Of a stretch of DNA of 64,000 nt, positions 12,116 to 22,990 are shown piece by piece. Every line of letters begins with the position of its first letter. Within the stretch, counting starts at the first letter, position 1. The position numbers and the translations under genes are program-made. Under the pieces are notes generated by a model. The model searched no databases, was not told where the DNA came from, and worked only from the letters and a program-made list of their open reading frames with translations. Source of the DNA: Imbricaverruca yamaguchii. Its lineage: Eukaryota; Arthropoda; Thecostraca; Neoverrucidae. The DNA is taken from NCBI GenBank assembly GCA_034440575.1, contig JAOTOL010001460.1, forward strand, positions 193,501-257,500, written 5' to 3'.

Positions 12116-12450
12116 TGACATCACCTGACATACTGCGGAGTCACCTCAAACACCGTGGTGTCACCTGACATACTGCGGAGTCACCTCAAACACCGTGGTG
12201 TGAACTGACATACTGCGGAGTCACCTCAAACACCGTGGTGTGACCTGACATACTGCGGAGTCACCTCAAACACCGTGGTGTGACCTGACATACTGCGGAG
12301 TCACCTCAAACACCGTGGTGTCACCTGACATACTGCGGAGTCACCTCAAACACCGTGGTGTGACCTGACGTACCGTGGGACTACTGAAACAATGGAGTCA
12401 CTTGAAATGCCATGGGCCCGCGGGATTGCTTGAAACGTCATTGGTGCATC
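12116..12450. repeat. 40-bp tandem array
   Basis: Six consecutive 40-bp units at 12121-12360, each starting with TCACCTGACATACTGCGGAG or a TGACCTGACA variant, differ only at one to three positions near the start of the unit. A decayed seventh and further fragments follow to about 12450. The unit is clearly derived from the preceding CACCTGACA satellite. Confidence 0.97.
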
Positions 12451-13803
12451 TGACACACCTATAGGTATTTGTAGACGCTCATGTGTGCGATATATCGCTT
12501 CAATACAGCACTGATAGTTTCCTTCCATATTACGGCCATTATCACTCGCAGAAACTACTGTTTGTAGTGACGTTGGCTGCTGTGTACTGGACGGCGCTGT
12601 TATTTCTTAAAAGCGATACTTAGACACCAATTCCTATGTCATAGTTGGCGGGCAGTGATGACAAAATCAGGATTCGGGTAGGATTGGAGATGTTGGCGCT
12701 GCCGAAACACCTGTTGTCTGAGGATGGGGTGGGGTGTAATTTCCTTCCCCCTGATACATGTGTTCTCCACTGTGTGTACCAGCCAGCTGGCGGTGCGACT
12801 AATACTGGTCTAGCAAGTCGCACGGTAATAGCGGTGGTGTCGATTTGACTGACACGCAGGTGACAGAACGGCTATTCATTGGCCATGGTACGAGCGTTCT
12901 TCACCAGTGTTCATTTGCCAGCCTTCACGAGTTGTCAGCGTATGCACAATGCAAAGACCTTGAAAATCATTCACACCGGAAGGAGGGGAAGGGTGAAATC
13001 CGTCCCACATAATTTTTTAAGCTACAAAAAGCACAAAACTGGGACGATCAATTTTGCAAGGTGGCTGAAGGCCATATAAGTTTTTATCGTGTGCAAATTT
13101 GGTGACCTTAGGTAAATTAATTCCGTGTGCAATGAGGCGAAACTTGCTACAATTGTTTTTTTGTCTTCATTTTGGCCTCATTTGTCAAACTAATGTGCAC
13201 GTTTTGTGACAAAAATAGCACGGCTAGACATAACCAATATAGTTGGTCTAGTTTACAACATAATGACATAACTCGGAAATACACTTTGCATGCCTCACCG
13301 TCGATGTTGATACACCATTTCGTTCCGTGCGTTCAACTGTACGCCAATAACTTAGAAAATTATCAACCGATATAATTATTTTTCTCATTGAGCAACGTGC
13401 TATTTGAAGGTAGACAAAGAATCACATGTATCAGTTCTTGGTTTTGAACATTTTAATTAAAAACGGAGGGAGAGGCGGATTTCGCCTCCCACATGTTTGA
13501 TCACTGGTCAGTTTTGCAGTCAAAGTAGTCGGAAGTTTCTGAATGAGCGATGATACTGAATGAATTGCGGTGTGGCTTGGGTTCTAGCATTTTCTGCAAA
13601 TTCCGTAGAAACATGCACTGTATAGTGTGTCGCTGGGTGCTGCCTTCGCCTTTGTTCTGGACGGCTGGTAGCCGCTGATGGTGGTGTATTCATTTGTGGC
13701 AGCCAGTATCTTTATTTCACTACGCTATTCCTAGTTAGTTCAAAGCAGAGCCTTAGAATTAGTTTTAGTAGGAAAAAATGCTAAACACAATTTGTTATTT
13801 AGA
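12451..13803. other. Unique-looking sequence with two short hairpin motifs
   Basis: No gene is supported. At 13465-13495 GGAGGGAGAGGCGGATTTCG is followed by CCTCCCAC, a small inverted repeat. At 12980-13012, on the minus strand, a similar GGACGGATTTCACCC core occurs; a third related core is at 47650-47686. These may be ends of old non-autonomous elements. Confidence 0.4.
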
Positions 13804-13873
13804 TTGGGGAAGTTCGCCAAAGTAGTCGATGCGCCCTGAAGCCCTGATAACTAACTTGGGGAAGTTCGCAAAG
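13804..13873 (+). mobile_element. Short retroposon tail between direct repeats
   Basis: TTGGGGAAGTTCGCCAAAG (13804-13822) recurs as TTGGGGAAGTTCGCAAAG at 13856-13873, differing by one base. Between them lies a segment containing GATGCGCCCTGAAGCCC, nearly the same core as the retroposon tail at 2720. The layout fits a severely 5'-truncated retroposon flanked by its target-site duplication. At ~33 bp the insert is very short, so a local duplication is an alternative. Confidence 0.45.
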
Positions 13874-13988
13874 GTTGTTGGCGGATATTAGTGATCTTAG
13901 GTACACTCTTTGGAAGTGTATTTTTCAAGTCTGGGTTTTCACGGAATGGCGAGCCACCACCCTGTCATATGTAGTGGCTCGCCCTACG
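13874..13988. other. Spacer before the 21-bp array
   Basis: Short unremarkable sequence. A 76-codon frame starting at 13875 runs into the array and has no recognisable domain. Confidence 0.4.
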
Positions 13989-14300
13989 GATATGGATACG
14001 ACCCGTGATACGGATGCAACCCCGAAACGGCATGAGCCCAAACAACTAACTAATGGATGCGACGCCTCCGGGCCGTGGTGTGGATGCGTTCCCTCTGACC
14101 CGTGACATGCCCCCACCCCTGCTCGTGATACGGATACGACCGCTATGGACCGTGATACGGCTGCGACCTCTACGGCCCGTGATACGGCCCCTCCGGCTCG
14201 TGATACAGCCCCTACCATCCGTGATACGGCCACTACTATCCGTGATACGGCCACTACTACCCTTGATGCGGCCACTACCATCCGTGATGTCGATCCGAGC
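13989..14300. repeat. Degenerate 21-bp array (CGTGATACGGCCACTAC)
   Basis: About 14 units built on CGTGATACGG followed by a variable C/A/T-rich part. Units are most alike at 14200-14290 and increasingly diverged towards 13990. Because 21 is divisible by three, open frames on both strands (108-156 codons) carry 7-residue repeats. I regard these as non-coding. Confidence 0.88.
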
Positions 14301-17059
14301 TGCGGCAGGAAGACTATGTCTCCAGGGGTCACAGCCGGTATTGGTGGTTTCTTTGCGGCACGATGCTTCTGTGACATGATTGCGAAATGTGGCATGCATG
14401 CATTTCCTGATTATTTTTGGATCTTTCGATTTTTGGATCATGGAGTTCAGTATTACTTTTGTGTCCTTACTGAGTGTGACTTACGTATTCACGCATCTCT
14501 CGATCCCCGATTCTGTTAATCCTTCATCTCTGGCTTCTTCAGTTGGCCGCTCATGGCCCCACACAACGGTATGCGTGGACGGGAGCTTAATCACAGACGG
14601 ACGTAACACCGTTTCTATTTTGTTCGAGTGATTTGGTAGTTTCAGTTTGTCAATATTTTACACTTATTGACTGATGTCATAGAGAATGTGCTGCAGCATT
14701 GGCTTCCGTTCTGCCGATGACAAACTACCGGTTCCTATCGATTTGGAGAGCGCGGTTCCGTTGTCGGAAGGCCATCCTGGTGCCGCCGTCGGCTAATGCT
14801 GACGCAGACATTCCCAGTGGCGAGGGTTTGTGGCCTCGGGCAGGCTGTCACCGGGCTGGTTCGTGATCCAAAATGTGGCAGCAGCTGGGGGGAGGGGGGT
14901 GTTCTGCGTGCCACTCGGTGAGCGCTGACCGGCCTGACGCTCGTGGCGTCAGGTACAAGATCACACTGTTGAAGCAGAGCCCTCGGTTCAATGCCACGCT
15001 CCAACTACACGGCACCTCACTCCTTGCCGTCGCTGCAGCAGTTCACTGTTCCCTAGACCCGATAAATTGGGATAAGCACCTGTCGCATGACAAGTGGGGC
15101 GGGTCGAATTTCCATGTGGCCTTCGGACGAACTACTGCGATGCGCATATTGCCAAACTGTTTGAATGGAAGTCATTTCATTTGAAGAAGCTGTACTTGTG
15201 CGATGTGCAGTCTCCCACCCCGATCCATGATACAGAGACCGGGATGGTCGCTTTTCGGTTAATTTCCTGTATTCCGATGATACATATATACACTGCACTG
15301 CTGGTAGCCCGGATGTATCCTGGTGAAGTATTCGCACTTTTACATGAATGCCGTACGTTGTTGGTACTGCCGACAACCGCGAGCGTCTCAGATGCTGCGA
15401 TTGGTGATTTATCTTCCAGCCTGTAGGCTGCTGTGGCTCGTAACATGCACCTCATAGAAATGAAGTTCTAGACGGATGTGAGTTAGCGTGGCTCACGCTG
15501 CTCGGATGCTTAACGTCTGTCTGCTTCGTTTTGCGACATAGGCGGTGAAGGTTCAGTTGCTGACCACCTAGTCTGTGGCACATACAGCCAAGTGTGTGGA
15601 GTCATTGGCTGCCAGCGCATGGGACGTTGACGCCACTGACGCACCGATGTGGCGCACGCGGCGCTCCTGGCGCACCGGTGCCGACCGGTGGCGCCACCTG
15701 CGCTGCGCCAGGTCGGACGACCATCGCCGTTTCCTGTTTACTGCCGCACGTTTTGGCCCAATGTAGGACACGCGCCGCAAAAAGGGCGCGTGCGCAAAAA
15801 CGCGATTCGTGAATAAAATGGACAAGGGAGGGGCCTTGACGCGGCGGCGCAACGGACAGGTCTAAAAGTCTTATCAAGCGGGCCGTGGCAAAAAGTCGGC
15901 GGCCGGTTATTGAAACAGATCGGAGCTCGCCTCGGCTTTGATGAGAAAACTCGTAGGCGCTTAATGTCACGAACTGGGTGCTGGCGAACAATCAGGCCAG
16001 CGATTGTCACATCGAAGCTCAGTGGAAAACTCGGCGGTGTGGTACCTCCGAGTTCTGAGCACCAGCCGCCCGGACACGTGTACCGCGCGCGGGTTCAAAA
16101 GGCATTTTGTATGCCTTTTGTACCGTGAGCATTTTATCGTCTTGCGTGAATTGAGAATGCAGTGTTGTACGGACGGCGCCAACAGCACACAATTGTTCGG
16201 CCGCACCGCCACTCTTGTAATGTGCATCGCTTTGCTCGCTTTGCAGAACCAGCTTTGCCTTTCCACGTTTTTTTTAAATTTGCAAAACCTTGCTACTGCC
16301 TGTGTCTATAAGTTCATATCAAAATGCGTATGCACTCAGAGATGTCGTTTATGCAAATTGCTGGGATGGCTCAAGCGTTCGAAGGCATGTGCGACGGATG
16401 TGGACGAGGCCTGGAAAACCGTACTGAGCACATATACACGGAACATATGTCTTGATCGGATATAAGGCGAGTTACTTGACTGCGGTAGATACTGAGCATG
16501 CACGATACGAACGCTATTACGGTGACACAATCCCAGCAGTAGCAGAAATACCCTACTCTTTACTTCGCATTTCCCGGCATGTCTCTTCTTGCGCATGTGC
16601 TAACCTGCACTTCTTGGTTGAACTTGGACTACACCACCTCCTCGCTAAATTACCGTGCGATATGTTGCGAACGAGTTCCACAGTCGATTTCCTGTGTGGG
16701 TGGTCCGCCACTGTCAGGAAAGATCTCTCCGACTTTAAACGGACCCTACTTCAGTATCGTGTGTAGCTAATAGAACAACGGACTGCTGGCACATGACAAG
16801 CTAGGATTGATAGTTTCAAGTCTTTAAAGGCAGTTGCATCATGTGGACAGTGCCGTATTACGGTTTACCAATTACTATGCATACCATGGGCCAAGTCTTT
16901 TGCGATACTTCGTTAATTGCAATCATTATGTTAGCGGTATGGTTAAATGATATTATATCAGCTCGGACAAATATATATTGATCACATAATAGATGTGTTC
17001 TGCATTCACTGATGGATCCTAACTTGACTAAGTGCACAACCAGGATTTTCAGGATGTTC
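14301..17059. other. Mixed sequence with small GC patches, no confident gene
   Basis: Several open frames of 90-153 codons exist on both strands (for example 15094-15426 plus and 16004-16465 plus). They overlap, lack known motifs and are not supported by paired splice sites I could find. A GC-rich patch at 15600-15900 is CpG-dense. No tRNA or transposon end was recognised. Confidence 0.4.
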
Positions 17060-17165
17060 TTAAGGGGTGACCCAAAAAATTGGCGTGGAAGAAAAAAATG
17101 GTATGATTTAGCGCGATGAAAATAATTTAAAATTGTTTTATTTGGTGTATTTTTTTACTACTTAC
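17060..17165 (+). repeat. Possible dispersed repeat, copy 2 (partner at 1655-1800)
   Basis: It shares GGGG..GACCC-AAAAAA, GCGCGATGAAAATA, AAAAT and GTGTATTTTT blocks in the same order and orientation as 1655-1800. It is shorter and more diverged than copy 1, with no coding capacity. Confidence 0.35.
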
Positions 17166-17329
17166 CCCACTTTGGCTTAAAGGTTAGGGCTCGGTTTCTT
17201 GTGCAGCCATTGGCCGCTGACGCGCGATTGCTTGGCGCCAAATCGCAATGATCGCCTGTGGCCTGTGGTGCTGCGATGCCCAGCACGAAGGTGTTGAGCC
17301 AGTCCGGGAATCAGGTCGAGTCGCCAGCA

Positions 17330-17366
17330 GATGCGAGTCGAGTCGAGTCGATCCGAGTCAAGTCAC
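17330..17366. repeat. (GAGTC)n short repeat
   Basis: A run of about six GAGTC/GATCC pentamers. Confidence 0.85.
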
Positions 17367-17647
17367 GTCCAGCAGCAATGCGTGTATGTCGCATTTGTGG
17401 AATTCCAGGCCAAGCGGTTGCGCACGATGCGTGTTTGGAACCGTGCTGTGAATGCACTGAATGGAAATTTTTGAACTGCAAATCTTACTCGTGTATCTGC
17501 GTGAAGCGTGTCAAGCAAGAGCAGATGTCGGACACCGAGTCAGATACTCTGACTGAACTACTTGCAATGCGATGTCAAATTATTGCATATAACTTATTTC
17601 TATCCAAACGGGTAACACATATTAACAATATTAATTCGTTCGTTTCG

Positions 17648-18188
17648 GAGGGGTCTTTTTACGCCCATCCTCCCCCCCCGGAGTTTTTTCCTGGATGCCG
17701 AAAAGGCACGTGGCAGCGCGCAGAAATTTTGCACACCTTGTTCCATATCAATTTTGGCATGTTGTGTGATTTTTTTTAGGTCAGGCCATCTCAGGTCAAT
17801 TTAAGGTCAGACTTATTCGAGGTCAAGTTAAGTCACCCAAATATATTCATTCAGTCGTCACGCAGATTCATTTAACGGATAAAATATTTTGATGAACTTT
17901 GAGCGCTAGATTATCTTTGGGGATGCAACGAAACTCACTAAAGGATTTTGTATTATTTTTTTCAGTTCTTGATCACGTAATACATTTGCATATTTGCCCG
18001 TTAGGGTTAAATCGAAGATTCTGGCTAAAGTAAGCATTTTTATGAGGGAAGTTGACTTACGACAACGTTTTGCAGTGCGCTCTATTCAGTAGAAAACGAA
18101 AAATGAAGACAATAAAAAAATACCATGGTCCTGAAAGGACACCCCCGAGACGGGGTGTGAGGATCTGACCGGAAGGGTTAAGCACAGT
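17648..18188 (-). mobile_element. Dispersed repeat element, copy A
   Basis: Read on the minus strand, this segment aligns block by block with 59785-60595 on the plus strand. In order, both copies contain TTAACCC, GTCAGATCCTCACACCCC, AAAACGTTGT(T)CG, TTACTTTAGCCAG, GCAAATA(T/C)GCAAA, AAAGATAA, TCCGTTAAA, GCGTGACGA, ACTTGACCT, AACATGCCAAA(A)TTGAT, a GGT(G/A)TG block, and a final CGGGGGG..ATGGG. No open frame is shared. It is probably a non-autonomous DNA transposon or untranslated transposon sequence. Inside it, 18139-18158 is a perfect 7-bp hairpin (ACACCCC/GGGGTGT, 6-nt loop). Four AGGTCA words lie at 17778, 17793, 17804 and 17820. Confidence 0.85.
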
Positions 18189-18480
18189 TTCGATGCTACC
18201 ACGGTGAAGCGGTGACCTAATCAGCGTGCCTTTGCAACTTCAGCAACGTTCTGCAGACGCACCTACTTCTTGGTATCTAGCCCACCACCGCACATGTTTG
18301 CAGTCCTGCTGCTGTTACTGTTGCAGTATGGTCCCCGCTGAAATACTATGGAACACGAGGCCACCTTCTCCCTCGACCATGTTCGGCGGCTCGCGCACAA
18401 GCCGCGATAGTTTCGGCGATAGGTTAGTGGGAGTGTGCGCATGGCATGCAGCAGAGCCGACTAAGAGCATTACGGAATGA
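18189..18480. other. Sequence without recognisable features
   Basis: Short interval between the dispersed element and a GC patch. Nothing is supported. Confidence 0.45.
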
Positions 18481-19030
18481 CTGACGGGCAAAGCCAGTGC
18501 CGCGGCCATATCGGCCAGATCCACCCCGGCGCGGACCGCCACCACCGGCACGCGCCGTGCCCACTGGCTGGGCCGCATATGGAGAGTCGGGAGGGGGAGC
18601 ACGCGCACGTCCCTGCCGCGGCTCTGATAGCGGTCAACTCGTGCACACCTCGTTATCGGGCTGGCAGCCCCGGCCACATCGATTCGGCCCGGGGGCAAGC
18701 AAGGCACGCTGTCCGACCCAGTTTACACGCGCGCCGCCGACAAAGGGGCAGGTGAGCGGCGCTTCCTGAAACTCATGCCGCCGCCGCCGCCTCTGACTCA
18801 CCGCCCCTTCCACCTAACGCAGCGGTTTGCGGACTGCCGTCAGTCATGGACCGCAGCATGGCCAGAGCCGGCCCGGGACGGCATGTCACGTGACTTGTAC
18901 GCGCGCCACGTGGCGTCGGAGGTCAACGCTCGCGCGCGGCCGGGATCAGAGGTCAACAGAGACGCCCGGGGGCAACCGGTACCACAGGTGTCTCTGGCTG
19001 GCAGGGGACGATGGAGGAGAACGCCACAAT
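18481..19030. other. CpG-dense GC island
   Basis: GC- and CpG-rich patch with overlapping open frames of 77-130 codons on both strands. No exon with paired splice signals and no recognisable domain was found. It may be a promoter-type island or simply part of the GC mosaic. Confidence 0.4.
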
Positions 19031-19292
19031 ATGAAAACAACGTGGGTAGATGGCATATAGCAGTGAGGGGAGAACTATGATAGGCGTGGTTTTCCCATGT
19101 AACCCGGTGCGTATCATCACTAATCTCCACAGCGTAGAGCTAAGCAAACAACGTCTGGAAATTCTCTGGCGTCATCTCCGAACTTCCGATCCAAATGGCA
19201 CCACATCTGGTCGTTTCACTGCCAATTGAAATATCCTCAAGCGTGGCAGTGTCACCGTCGAATCTGCACACATGCACACACGGTTCATGTCC

Positions 19293-19412
19293 AGCTGGTC
19301 CGAAATCGACGAACATTGGTTATGAAGAAGTCAAGCTTGTCCGGAGTCGCCCAAATATTGGGCATAAGGAAGCCATGCTGGTCCGAAATCAACACAAACT
19401 GGCCATAAGATA
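19293..19412. repeat. ~42-bp tandem repeat, about three units
   Basis: CTGGTCCGAAATC-type starts at 19295, 19336 (CTTGTCCGGAGTC) and 19378 give a period of 41-42 bp. Each unit continues into a (T/G)GGCATAAGGAAG-like segment. Units are clearly diverged. Confidence 0.75.
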
Positions 19413-19705
19413 GCCAAATTCTTCAGTGATGCGTGCGATAAGAAGTATCGGGCCGACACATAGTAGGCAGCTGTTGGATATCCATCTACGAGTGGGGACA
19501 TCTCAGTATGTCTCATGTAACAAGGTTCACTTCACGAACGTTTCGCCTCACATAAACAGCACTGGGAGACGGTCAGGAATGTGTTTACTGTCATGGAGCC
19601 GTCTAGACTGACCTTCAATGTCACGACCCCTGAATGTGGTGACCCTCATTCAGCCTGGGTGTTTGACCTGCACACCGGGACACAGCTGGCGATCCCCGCG
19701 GTACT
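19413..19705. other. Sequence without recognisable features
   Basis: Spacer between the 42-bp repeat and the 24-bp array. Nothing is supported. Confidence 0.4.
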
Positions 19706-20768
19706 GGAGCACCTGGAGACCAGTGGGCAGTGTAGCTGGAGCCAGCGGGCAGTGTAGCTGGAGCCAGCGGGCAGTGTAACTGGATATCGACGGACAGTGT
19801 AGCTGGAGGCCGACGTGCAGTGAAGCTGGAGGCCGACGTGCAGTGTAGCTGGAGCCAGCGGGCAGTGTAGCTGGATATCGACGGACAGTGTAGCTGGAGG
19901 CCGACGTGCAGTGAAGCTGGAGGCCGGTGGGCAGTGTAGCTGGAAGCCGATGGTCAGTGTAGCTGTATATCGACGGACAGTGTAGCTGGTGGCCGGTGGG
20001 CATTGTCGCTGGAGGCCGGTGGGAAGTATAGCTGATTGCCGGCGGGTAGTGTAGCTGGAAGCTGGTGGGCAGTGTAGCTGGAGGCCGGTGGGGAGTGTTG
20101 CTGGAGGCCGATGGTCAGTGTAGCTGTATATCGACGGACAGTGTAGCTGGTGGCCGGCGGGCAGTGCAGCTGGAGGCCGGCGGGCAGTGTAGCCTGTGGC
20201 CGGTGGACAGTGTAGCTGATGGCCGGTGGGCAGTGTCGCTGGAGGCCGGTGGGCAGTGTAGCTGTATATCGACGGACAGTGTAGCTGGTGGCCGGTGGGC
20301 AGTATACCTGGATATCGACGAACAGTGCAGCTGGTGGCCGGTGGGCAGTGTAGCTAGAGGCCAGCGGGCAGTGCAGCTGGAGGCCGGCGGGCAGTGCACC
20401 TGGTAGCCGGCGCGCAGTGCACCTGGTAGCCGGCGCGCAGTGCAGCTGGAGGCCGGCGGGCAGTGCACCTGGAAGCCGGCGCGCAGTGCAGCTGGAGCCC
20501 GGCGGGCAGTGCACCTGGTAGCCGGCGCGCAGTGCACCTGGTAGCCGGTGCGCAGTGCACCTGGTAGCCGGCGCGCAGTGCAGCTGGAGGCCGGCGGGCA
20601 GTGCACCTGGAAGCCGGCGCGCAGTGTAGCTAGTGGCCGGCGGGCAGTGCAGCTGGTGGCCGGTGGGTAGTGTAGCTAGAGGCCAGCGGGCAGTGCAGCT
20701 GGAGGCCGGCGGGCAGTGCACCTGGAAGCCGGCGCGCAGTGTAGCTAGTGGCCGGCGGGCAGTGTTTT
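19706..20768. repeat. 24-bp minisatellite, about 44 units
   Basis: The core is GGCAGTGTAGCTGGAGGCCG plus four bases. Two sub-types alternate in the first half: the core type and an ATATCGACGGACAGTGTAGC type. From about 20380 on, a GCGCGCAGTGCACCTGGTAG variant dominates. Since 24 is divisible by three, stop-free frames run through it (255 codons at 19954-20721 minus and others). They read short Cys/Ala/Arg/Leu-rich peptide repeats that I regard as artefacts. Confidence 0.98.
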
Positions 20769-21482
20769 TTCCATGCTGTTGGCTGATGGACTAAATTCAG
20801 CCCCAAATCGTCCGTGTAGGTAGTCGCCCAGGCCGGTTATGGTCTGTACAGCGCCAAACACCTGTACAACTCCGGGTACGGCCCGTGCAGTGACCTGGCC
20901 TGACGCGTGCATGTCATGACCACAAACAATGGCCGTGCCTGTCCGTGTCTGTTGTGTTCTTTTTATGGTCATTGTTGGCTGCAAATCCCGCGTATCTGAT
21001 GTTCCGACAAGGTCGTTGTTTAACTGGCTCTGCGTCCTCCACAAAACAAACAACGGTTGTAATTCCCACACATTAGGCAAGTGAATGATCCGTTTCGACG
21101 CTGTCCAACGTCTAGTCGGTGCAGTGGAAAGTTAGGGTAGGGTGACTCACGATATGTTTGTGTTCGGATGAAGTCGTTTCCGAAACATTGGTTTGAAGAA
21201 GAATAAGTGATGCGAATAGTTCGGCGTTCATCCCGGCGTTCCTCAAGGGGACGGTGAAGGATATGAGTGGCACTGCGTGTGCGGAGTTTCCTGAGGGGAA
21301 GAGGGTGGAGTTGGCGGTCATTGTTCAGCACTACTCGGTATATACATACGCGCACATATACATAAACCAGCAACTATGGATCAGATGATGGGATCTTGCA
21401 TGCTTCTTTCCGTTAACTTATTCATTTTGCAGCGAAATAACCGGTCGGCAGCACCCCGGTGGCATGAAGCTGGGCAGCTCTC
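20769..21482. other. Spacer between two large minisatellites
   Basis: About 700 bp of unremarkable sequence separating the 24-bp and 20-bp arrays. Minus-strand frames of 111-117 codons are present without motifs. No array or RNA gene was found. Confidence 0.45.
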
Positions 21483-22568
21483 GGCCATCGTGTCACCAGT
21501 ACGACCATCGTGTCACCAGTACGGCCATCCTGTCGCCAGTACGGCCATCGTGTCACCAGTACGGCCATCGTGTCACCAGTACGGCCATCGTGTCACCAGT
21601 ACGGCCATCCTGTCACCAGTACGGCCATCGTGTCACCAGTACGGCCATCGTGTCACCAGTACGGCCATCGTGTCGCCAGTACGGCCATCGTGTCACCAGT
21701 ACGGCCATCGTGTCACCAGTACGGCCATCGTGTCACCAGTACGGCCATCGTGTCACCAGTACGGCCATCGTGTCGCCAGTACGGCCATCGTGTCACCAGT
21801 ACGGCCATCGTGTCACCAGTACGACCATCGTGTCACCAGTACGGCCATCGTGTCACCAGTACGACCATCCTGTCACCAGTACGACCATCGTGTCGCCAGT
21901 ACGGCCATCCTGTCACCAGTACGACCATCCTGTCACCAGTACGACCATCGTGTCACCAGTACGGCCATCCTGTCACCAGTACGACCATCCTGTCACCAGT
22001 ACGACCATCGTGTCACCAAGCCATCATGTCACCAGTACGGCCATCTGTCGCCAGTACGGCCATCTGTCACCAGTACGGCCATCGTGTCGCTAGTACGGCC
22101 ATCGTGTCACCAGTACGGCCATCCTGTCACCAGTACGGCCATCCTGTCACCAGTACGGCCATCGTGTCACCAGTACGGCTATCCTGTCACCAGTACGACC
22201 ATCGTGTCGCCAGTACGGCTATCCTGTCACCAGTACGGCCATCGTGTCACCAGTACGACCATCGTGTCACCAGTACGGCCATCCTGTCACCAGTACGACC
22301 ATCGTGTCACCAGTACGGCTATCCTGTCACCAGTACGACCATCGTGTCGCCAGTACGACCATCGTGTCACCAGTACGGCCATCCTGTCACCAGTACGACC
22401 ATCGTGTCGCCAGTACGGCTATCCTGTCACCAGTACGGCCATCGTGTCACCAGTACGACCATCGTGTCACCAGTACGGCCATCGTGTCACCAGTACGGCT
22501 ATCCTGTCACCAGTACGGCTATCCTGTCACCAGTACGGCTATCTTGTCACCAGTACGGCCGTCAGCCG
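21483..22568. repeat. 20-bp minisatellite, about 54 units
   Basis: The unit is CCATCGTGTCACCAGTACGG. Variation is concentrated at four sites: CATCG/CATCC, GTCAC/GTCGC, ACGG/ACGA, and GGCC/GGCT towards the end. Shortened units lie at 22018-22080. As 20 is not divisible by three, each frame cycles through all three readings and gives the same 20-residue period. All frames lack stops, producing frames of 398 codons (21376-22572) and 416 codons (21510-22760). These are best explained as by-products. Confidence 0.98.
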
Positions 22569-22740
22569 GTGACAGACCGGGCTGGGCCGGGCTGTTTCGA
22601 CGCCAGCAGGCGGTGCTGGCGGCTGGACTCGGCCGCCAGAGTCCGCGGTTCGACCGCCCGCGACGGCGACGGCGACGGTACCACTACGGCGCCCCGGGAC
22701 GCAAAAGGTCGCCGCTCCGCCGCGCCCGCTGCGTCACTGT
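22569..22740. other. GC-rich spacer
   Basis: CpG-dense sequence with a GACGGCGACGGCGACGG run at about 22660. No gene is supported. Confidence 0.4.
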
Positions 22741-22990
22741 CCTCGGCTTCGATCTTGTGACGTCATCAGTCGTGCGTCATGGTGCCGTCAGTCACGCGCG
22801 CGGCATCTTTGTGATGTAATCAGTCTGGCTTCGTGATGTCATCGGTTAACCTTCGTGATGTCATCAGTCTAGCTTCGTGATGTCATCTGTTCGCCTTCGT
22901 GATGTCATCAGTCTAGCTTCGTGACGCCATCAGTCTAGCTTCGTGACGCCATCAGTCTGGTGTTGTGACGCCATCAGTCTGGCCTTGTGC
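22741..22990. repeat. 22-bp array carrying CRE-like words
   Basis: About nine units of CTTCGTGATGTCATCAGTCT plus two bases. The array begins beside a perfect TGACGTCA (22758-22765) and continues with TGATGTCA and later TGACGCCA versions of the same word. TGACGTCA is the consensus site of CREB/ATF factors. Whether it is used here is unknown. Confidence 0.9.

Noticed and set aside
17258..17779. 173-codon frame with a cysteine-rich middle (VCRICGIPG and later CLEPCCECTEW)
   Set aside because: It looked like a small zinc-binding protein. However, its last ~130 bp lie inside dispersed element copy A, its start runs through a GAGTC repeat, and the cysteine spacing matches no domain I know.
18121..18235. 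Possible 5S rRNA or tRNA-derived SINE head (hairpin plus GGTTAAGCAC)
   Set aside because: The internal promoter boxes do not match in order or spacing. Most of it is explained as the end of dispersed element copy A.
21376..22760. Frames of 398 and 416 codons through the 20-bp array
   Set aside because: The unit is stop-free and 20 bp long, so every frame reads the same period-20 peptide. Shortened units and substitutions show no preference for one frame.
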